Source of the DNA: Conoideocrella luteorostrata
Taxonomy: Eukaryota > Ascomycota > Sordariomycetes > Hypocreales > Clavicipitaceae
Length of the DNA stretch: 64,000 nucleotides
Direction of reading: 5' to 3'
NCBI GenBank assembly: GCA_032433595.1
Contig: JASWJB010000137.1
Span: 40,501 to 104,500 of the forward strand
Both the position numbers and the translations under genes were made by a program. Positions 57,904 through 64,000 of this stretch are shown here, one piece after another (positions within the stretch are counted from its first letter, which is position 1; every line of letters begins with the position of its first letter). Below the pieces are notes generated by a model. It saw only the letters and a program-made list of their open reading frames with translations, made no database searches and had not been told where the DNA came from.

Positions 57904-58140
57904 ATGCCTAAGACGTCGGATTCCTCGCAGGGCAAGAGGCGTGAGGCCCTCGTCTTAGTGCAAGCCGGCCACACACACCAAGAGATCGCCGAGATAACTG
58001 GCCTAACGCTCAACCAAATCTACTATGCTATAAGGACGCGTTGTTTTGGTACGAAAACGACCCCCTGCCGGTACTGGTGGGGGCCCGAAGAATTACCCTT
58101 ACGACTACGGAGTAGTATTACTTCTGATAGATTGCGGTAA
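57904..58140 (+). pseudogene. Helix-turn-helix N-terminus of a Tc1/mariner-like transposase
   Basis: From the ATG at 57904 the frame reads KRREALVLVQAGHTHQEIAE, then ITGLTLNQIYYAIRTRC. This is the N-terminal DNA-binding helix-turn-helix that opens many fungal Tc1/mariner (DD34D-type) transposases. The frame ends at 58140 after 78 residues, and no DDE domain follows. It lies in the part of relic B that is absent from relic A, so it may be a second element that jumped in and was then lost except for this end. Confidence 0.5.
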
Positions 58141-58346
58141 TCCATGGTGACCCGCACAATGACTGGCCAGTCAAATGCAACGACTGCAATGCAGCAGCTA
58201 GAGACGTGTCTGACGCATCTGACGAGGGGAAAAACTTAGAAGGTACTTTCCCCCCTGGTCATAGCTGGTGGGGTATCTAACATATTTCGGGCTAGGTCTA
58301 CTGCATGCTTGTTTTCTCCTACGGTACTCCGTATGAGGGTTGGTGA

Positions 58347-59163
58347 AAGGGCATTTGTGACCGCCTAGCCACGCTGCGCGATGTTCCCCGTATCGCGACT
58401 GTGGCGACGGCGGGCTTTTACTACTCCCCTGTCTTCGCGTGGGAGCGGCGATTTCATCACCAGTACCCCATGGACACGTTCCAGTCCTATGAGAAGATGT
58501 TCGCGGATATTATTCTTGATCCCCAGCATGTTACACTAGTCGTGGAAGATACCTACAACCCATCGGAGTCAGAGAAAACAGAACCTGTTATTGAACCGGA
58601 CAGAAAAATGCCTCTGCCCAAGCAAGGCAATTCTGTTATTGTTGGTGCGGCGACATGGAAACTAGAACCAAGCTCCCCCCGCTACGGCCAATTTATGAAT
58701 CCCGCAGACTCTAATGACCCATCGCTTAACTTTGATGGTGGCCGCAGCAGAGACAAGAGTCCACGCCATGCGGACATGCTGGATGATAAATGTGATGCTG
58801 CTGAGGAGAAGTAAGTCTTCTGATTGCTGGCTGACTGCCTTCTGCTAATACAATAAACGTAGATATTTTAATGGAAACCAACTTGTGGACATGTCGGTCG
58901 TTCACCCTGCGTATTGGAGGCGTGGCCATGGCACTGAGCTTGTGAAATGGGGCAAATCCCTTGCTGACCTTGATTACATGGCGCAAGGCGTTGTTGCAGC
59001 CGCAATGGGTGAGAAGTTGTACATGTCTCTAGGCTACCAAAAGCTAGACCATGTCAAGGTTGAGGACAAGGACGGTCCTGGTCCACATGAGCTAAGCGTT
59101 GGAATTCTTAAATACTTTGGCTCCACGTATAGGAGGTCAGATGTCAGAGATTACTGCTTATGA
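58347..59163 (+). CDS. GNAT acetyltransferase-like protein, 5' end incomplete
   Basis: Two exons: open frame from 58347 to 58810 and 58863-59163 (donor GTAAGT). The protein contains ATLRDVPRIATVATAGFYYS near its start, HADMLDDKCDAAEEKYF across the intron, and SVVHPAYWRRGHGTELVKWG, which is the acetyl-CoA-binding R/Q-x-x-G-x-G/A region of GNAT enzymes. The end GEKLYMSLGYQKLD is also typical. No ATG precedes the conserved N-terminus: the frame is closed by a TGA at 58344 with no start between. The first ATG (58470) lies inside the domain. Either the start codon has been lost or a short upstream exon exists. Position beside transposon debris favours decay. Confidence 0.7.
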
Positions 59164-61369
59164 GGGTATTCAGAAGCCACGTGATGTCGTGAGTCTAGTG
59201 ACGCACCTCAGCCTATAGGAGGAGTATAGCATGCAGCTAGCAAACTCTTTGCTGCGGGGTAATAGTAAAGCATAAGTAAGGAAGGAGGAGACTAGATTAT
59301 TAGATAGCTAGAGATTAAGACTATTTATAATATAGTGTTATTTTATTACTAAGAAGCTATAAATACTTTAAAAGTCTTATTTATTACTTTACTTTATTAA
59401 TTTCTTAAGTTATAATAATTTTAATCTTTTTACTCTTAGGGTAATAAATTATTAAATAAAATACTTATTAAAATAATTAATATAAATATATTAATTAAGT
59501 AAATACTTAGTAATAATAATATAATAATAAATAATTATTTATAAAATACTTCTTTTCCTTAATTAATAAGCTAAACTCTTTAAAAAAAAATAAAAATATA
59601 TTAAATAAAGCTATTAAATTAATAATTAAAAAGCTATAAATAATTAAAAAGTATTATAAGCTTATAAAACTTTAAAAAAGTATTTAAGAAAAAAAAATAA
59701 GCTTATAATAAATAAAGTTATTAAAAAAAAGAGTATTACTTTTATTTAATACTAAGAGTATAGTATTTTAGCTATAATATAGTATTATAAAGGTATAGCT
59801 TAAAACTTTTATATATAAAAGTAATACTTATAAAAGCTTATAAAACTTTTTTTTTAACTTAAATATAGCTTTTATTATAAATTATTATAACTTTCTTAAT
59901 AATATTATTAAAGTTATATATATTAATAATTACCTTATTAATAATATAAAGTAATAATAATTATATTATATTATTATTAATAAGTTAGTTTTATATTAAG
60001 ATTATACTTAAAATAATTTTATAATATAATTAAAGAAAAAAATAATTAATAAAGAATTATATTACTTAAAAATAATTAAAATATTAATAAAGCTAAGGTA
60101 AAAAAAAAGTTAATTTTTTTAAAAGTATAAAAAAATTTAAGAAAAAGTAAAAGTAAAATTCCTTAAGAAAATTAAAAAAAGTATTTTAATTTATATATTT
60201 ATTAATAACTTAAATAATACTATAAAAAAGTAAATACTTAGCTAAGAGTTTCTAAAGAGTTAAAACTATTTAATAAATTAAGGTAAAAAAGCAAAAGTTA
60301 TTATAAACTTACTTAATTAAGTTAAGAATAAAACCCTTAAAAAGAATTACTTAAGCTTATTATTTTTAGTAAATAAAAAACTAAATAATAATAAAAAAGT
60401 AATATTTACCTTTAATATTTACTTAGCTTAATTAAATAAAGTAATTTACTATAAATACTAAAAAACTAGCTATATTTCCCTTAAGTATATAAAACCTAAT
60501 TATAATACCTATAATAATAACTATTATATTATTACTATATATAGTAAAAGTAATAACTATATTACTATAAATATAAATAAAATATTTATTATAGTATTTT
60601 ATTAATAAAGGCTTAGGTTTATTATAAATAATACTAAAAACTTATATATAAAAATAAAAGTAAAATTATAGTAAAAATATAACTAAGTAACTATATTAAT
60701 ATTATTTAACTTAAATATAATTAATATTATTATTAACTCTAAATTATTAAGTAATATAAATTAAAGTAATATATAAAAAAACTTTATATAACTAAAAAGT
60801 ATAATAAATATATTATTAAAGCATTATAAAATTCTTAATTATATTATTAAAATTAAAAATAATATTAATTATATATAAATATATTAACTTAATTATTATA
60901 TAATAAAAACTAAAAAAAACTTATTTTTAAAACTTAATTATATTATTACTTATAAATTAATAATAATATTATAAGAGTTTAAATATTAAAAATACCTTAT
61001 TATAATATTAAGACTTTTATTAACTTAAGGTAAATAATAAGTTTATTATAAAGTAAAAAAGTTAATTATTATATTAATTTTATAAAAAGAATTTTAACTT
61101 AATTAAATAATAATATTAAATAAAAATAAAAAAAGTAATAAAAAAGCTATAAAGAAGTTACCTAAGGCTTATATTAAATATTAAAATATTTTCTTAAGAA
61201 AAGCTATTATAATATTACCTTTTTTTAGTAAATAAATATATATAATTAAATTAAAGAAAAGCTAAATACTTTTATAAAAACTTATTTATAACTTTATTAA
61301 AAAAAAGCTATAAATACTTTATAAATACTTAGCTAATATTATTAAGTAAAAATAAATAAAAAAATTAAT

Positions 61370-61930
61370 AAGCTTAATTAATACCTTAATTCTCTTTATA
61401 TTAAAAAAAGGAAGCTAATTATATTTATATATAAATTATTAAAGCTTTAATAAAGTTATAAAGAAAAATAAAGTACCTTTACCTTTAGTAACTAAAATTC
61501 TTAATAAGTTAAAGAGTATAAAAATATATACTAAAATTAACCTTAAAAATATATATTATTAGCTATATATTAGCAAGGGTAATAAGTAAAAAACTACTTT
61601 TTAATATTAATATAGCTACTTTAAATATTTTATAATACTATTTAAGCTAATTAATACTTTAGTTATTTTCTAAGAATATATTAATAATACCTTAAGGGAC
61701 TTAATTAATACTATTTATATTATATACTTAAATAATATATTAATATATAGTAATAACCTTATAAAATATAAGTAATATATATAATAAGTCCTTAAAAAGC
61801 TAAAATAAGCTAAATTATATATAAATATTAATAAGTATAAGTTTTTTATAATTAAAGTAAGATTCTTAGAATTTATTATAATAAATAAAAGAATTAAAAT
61901 AAAACCTAAGTATATTTAAGTTATTATAAA
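61370..61930 (+). pseudogene. RIP-mutated reverse transcriptase domain
   Basis: Reading through stops, the plus strand gives LILFILKKGS, NKVPLPLVTKILNKLKS, KIYTKINLKNIYY, then EYINNTLRDLIN, and YLNNILIYSNNL at 61725-61760. These match gypsy-type RT blocks such as VLFVKKKDG, KNRYPLPLI, KLDL and YxDDILIYS. Asp to Asn at both catalytic positions (GAT/GAC to AAT) and Gln/Trp codons turned to stops are the changes expected from G-to-A and C-to-T mutation. After the active site comes KFFIIKVRFLEFIII, equivalent to the conserved FLG block. Confidence 0.75.
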
Positions 61931-62159
61931 CTAGCTATTACTTAGTAATATATTAAAGATTTAGTTCTTTTTAGAATTTATAAGCTTTTACTAAAAATTT
62001 ATTAAAAAGTATAATAAAATAATTATTTTATTAATAAACTTATTAAAAAGAAATATAATAAAAAGTATTATATTACTAAGTAATATAATAATAGCCTTTA
62101 AAAAGCTAAAGTAATACTTTTAAGAAGTATTTATTTTAATATATTTTAACTTAAATATA

Positions 62160-62575
62160 TTATTAAGAATAAAAACTAATATATTAAGGTTTATAATTAA
62201 TATAATTTTAGTATAATTATAGCTAAATTATTAATATTTAATTACTTATATATTAAAAAAGTTATTTTTTATAGAAATTTATTATATAATTCTTAATATA
62301 AAGCTATTAATTATTTAAGAAGTATTTAGAATATAAAGATATTACTTTACTTATTTTATATACTTAATTTATATTATTATAAATTATTTAAACTATAAAT
62401 ACCTAGTATTTAAATTAAAGCTAATAAATAAATAAGTTATTACTTTAAATAAGCTATACTTATTTAATTTTATTATTAAGTATAAACTAAGTATTATTAA
62501 TTTAGTTAATAATTTATTTAAGTAATTAAACTATTTTAATAAGAAAGTAATAATATAAGTAAAAGCCTTATAATT
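62160..62575 (+). pseudogene. RIP-mutated RNase H domain
   Basis: Plus-strand translation shows LRIKTNILRFIINIIL at about 62167, corresponding to the TDAS-x-x-x-IG line of gypsy RNase H. About 60 bases later LITYILKKLFF corresponds to PIAYASKKL. Ala (GCA) to Ile (ATA), Ser (TCA) to Leu (TTA), Asp to Asn and Gly to Asn are all explained by C-to-T plus G-to-A. The following VFRI, RYYFTYF and NYLNYKYLVF fit the rest of the domain. Confidence 0.7.
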
Positions 62576-62614
62576 ATTAACTTTTTTAAAAAAGTTTATA
62601 AGTAATAAGTAATA

Positions 62615-62800
62615 AAGTAATAATTATATTATAAAGTATAATAAAGCTACTTTATTTAATTAAGTAAAGAGTAAGTAATAAAGTAATAATTATATTATAA
62701 GGTATAATAAAGCTACTTTATTTAATTAAGTAAAAAGTAAAAAGTAAAGTAATACTTATACTATAAGGTATAATAAGGCTACCTTACTTAATTAAGTAGT
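62615..62800. repeat. 66-bp tandem repeat, nearly three units
   Basis: Units begin at 62615, 62681 and 62747, each opening with AAGTAAT and ending in AATTAAGTA. The third unit has fewer A/T changes (CTACCTTACTT where the others read CTACTTTATTT). The array lies directly after the RNase H relic. Confidence 0.75.
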
Positions 62801-63270
62801 TAATATATAGTAGGTTAATAATAATATTATTAAATATATTATATTAATTTCTAAGATATTACTTATTTTTAATAAGTTAGAGTTATAGTAAAGCCTTTAG
62901 CTAGTAAAGTTAAGACTAGCTTTAATATAGCTAGCTAGCTAAAGTACTATAGTAAGGCTCTTAGCTATTAAGAGAGCCTTTATAATAAGCTTCTTAGTAA
63001 ATATATTAAATAAAGGTAGCTATTTATTAATACCTTTTATTTTTAAGTTATTATTAAAAATATAATAAAGGGATACCTTTATAGTTTAATAAAGAAAGTA
63101 GCTTATAAGTAGCTCTAGGGTTATAACTTAAAGGCATAAGCCCTAGGAAATTAATAAAAAAGGACTTCTCTTATATAAAAAATATATTTATATTCTAGGA
63201 GGCCTTAGGAAGAAAATAATACTATTAGTTTATAATAACTTAGTAATAAGATATTATAAAGTTAGTAAGA

Positions 63271-63470
63271 CACTATAATAACTTACCTCTTAGCAGAGCA
63301 TTATATATAATGTAGTTATTGTAGTTTTTAGACTTTTCATGTAATTATAATGTATTAAAAAGGTACTTATAATGTAATGTAATGTAATATGTAATTTTTG
63401 TAATGTAATTTGTAATATAATGTATTTAATACATTACATTACAAAAATTACATATGTAATATTACTATAA
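63271..63470. repeat. RIP-poor gap with a 21-bp inverted repeat
   Basis: CA and TG reappear here. A perfect 21-bp arm at 63389-63409 is repeated inverted at 63433-63453 with 23 bases between. Before it are tandem copies of TAATG (about 63371-63388). It could be the end of a small transposon or a hairpin-forming insertion. Confidence 0.6.
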
Positions 63471-64000
63471 ATAGATTTTAGTTAAAAAACTAGTTTATAA
63501 ATATAGTTAATTTTAACTTAATATATTTAATATTATACTTTTTATATTAATTATTTTATTTATTTTAATATTTAATTATAAATATATTATATATTCTTAA
63601 TTCTTTAATATATTATATATAAATAAAAGAAATACTAATAAATAATATAACTATTTATTATAAATAAATAAATAATAAATAATAAATATCTTATAATTTA
63701 TATAAGCTAGAACTTAGAGTATTACTGCTATATTAGTTTTTTTTCTTATAATAATAAGTGCTATAAGTCTATAAATAATAATAAATATAATAGAAAATAT
63801 ATACTATTAAATAGAGAAAATTCTTAGCTTTATAATGCATATTATTATATTATAAATATATAAGAATTAAAAGAGTTATAAAAGATTAAAGATATAACTA
63901 ATTAAACCTTAATAGCTAAGCTACTTTTAGTATAGTATTTTAACTAATCTAGAATTAAATTAGTATTTTAAGCTATTAAACTTAGTATTAAGCTAAGCCT
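63471..64000. repeat. Second AT-rich RIP-affected segment, running off the window
   Basis: The texture is again AT-rich with few CA or TG. No coding relic can be read. It probably continues beyond the window as part of a larger AT-rich compartment. Confidence 0.5.

Larger units (their letters stand above)
57095..58330 (+). mobile_element. MULE-like transposon relic, copy B, with a nested HTH fragment
   Basis: An open stretch from about 57105 to 57440 reads DEAYDALKDRPGAEGFAI, then SSTKKTNCPFQAHIRF and NNHKEIKDPMGSS. This is the FAR1-like N-terminal domain of fungal Mutator-like transposases (Lys-rich, Cys, then a terminal NxH near the end). It is followed by a 24-bp tandem repeat. The DDE catalytic part is missing. 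Homology to copy A resumes at 57698-57750 and again at about 58193-58310; between these lie some 440 bases absent from copy A that carry a transposase-type helix-turn-helix. The relic abuts the truncated dioxygenase gene directly. Confidence 0.6.
59270..63270 (+). mobile_element. RIP-degraded Ty3/gypsy retrotransposon
   Basis: Four kilobases of extreme AT content. CA and TG dinucleotides are nearly absent, while CT and AG survive, which is the mark of RIP. No long frame is open, yet conceptual translation of the plus strand between about 61.37 and 62.57 kb follows reverse transcriptase and RNase H in order. The first 2 kb, where gag and protease would lie, cannot be read by eye. I do not find an integrase after the RNase H: only about 0.7 kb remains before the AT texture changes. 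LTRs were not identified. Confidence 0.7.

Noticed and set aside
62615..62800. Direct repeats considered as a CRISPR array
   Set aside because: Units are 66 bp and contiguous without unique spacers, the organism is a eukaryote and the region is a decayed retroelement.

Overview
The window is nuclear DNA of a filamentous ascomycete. Genes carry short introns of about 50-90 nt with GTRNGT donors. Typical fungal families are present: Zn2Cys6 regulators, a CFEM surface protein, an RTA1-like membrane protein and an allantoate-permease-type MFS carrier. The right end is an AT block with the signature of repeat-induced point mutation (RIP). The mix of families looks Sordariomycete-like, possibly Hypocreales, but that placement is inference.

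From 1 to 38.5 kb lies a metabolic region rich in aromatic-catabolism enzymes. It starts with a regulator carrying two tandem Zn2Cys6 clusters, an intronless FAD aromatic hydroxylase and a divergent MFS carrier. Next come a reductase/epimerase, a membrane-anchored alpha/beta hydrolase, an APH-fold kinase, an SDR, a cyclase-family protein, a four-TM protein and a second Zn2Cys6 regulator. The core runs from about 25.0 to 37.3 kb: a second FAD hydroxylase, an intradiol ring-cleavage dioxygenase, a class III CoA-transferase, an alpha/beta hydrolase of enol-lactonase type, a SnoaL-like protein and a 2,3-dihydroxybenzoate-decarboxylase-like amidohydrolase. Together these suggest a pathway turning a salicylate- or dihydroxybenzoate-type acid into a catechol or hydroxyquinol, opening the ring, then hydrolysing and CoA-activating the product. 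Several pairs are divergently transcribed from shared intergenic regions.

From 39 to 52 kb the density drops: a small secreted cysteine-rich protein, a 925-residue ankyrin protein, a CFEM surface protein, an NmrA-like protein and an MDR reductase.

From 45 to 59 kb there is a graveyard mixed into the genes: an ABC-transporter relic, a sugar-transporter pseudogene, a TauD-like dioxygenase cut off by a MULE-like transposon relic, a second copy of that relic, a transposase-type HTH fragment and a GNAT gene without a visible start codon.

From about 59.27 kb to the end the DNA is extremely AT-rich and nearly free of CA and TG. Its conceptual translation still shows the reverse transcriptase and RNase H of a Ty3/gypsy element, with the catalytic YxDD changed to YLNN exactly as RIP would do. 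Short tandem and inverted repeats sit inside it.

Gene models were spliced by hand using reading-frame continuity and family motifs. No computed search supports them.
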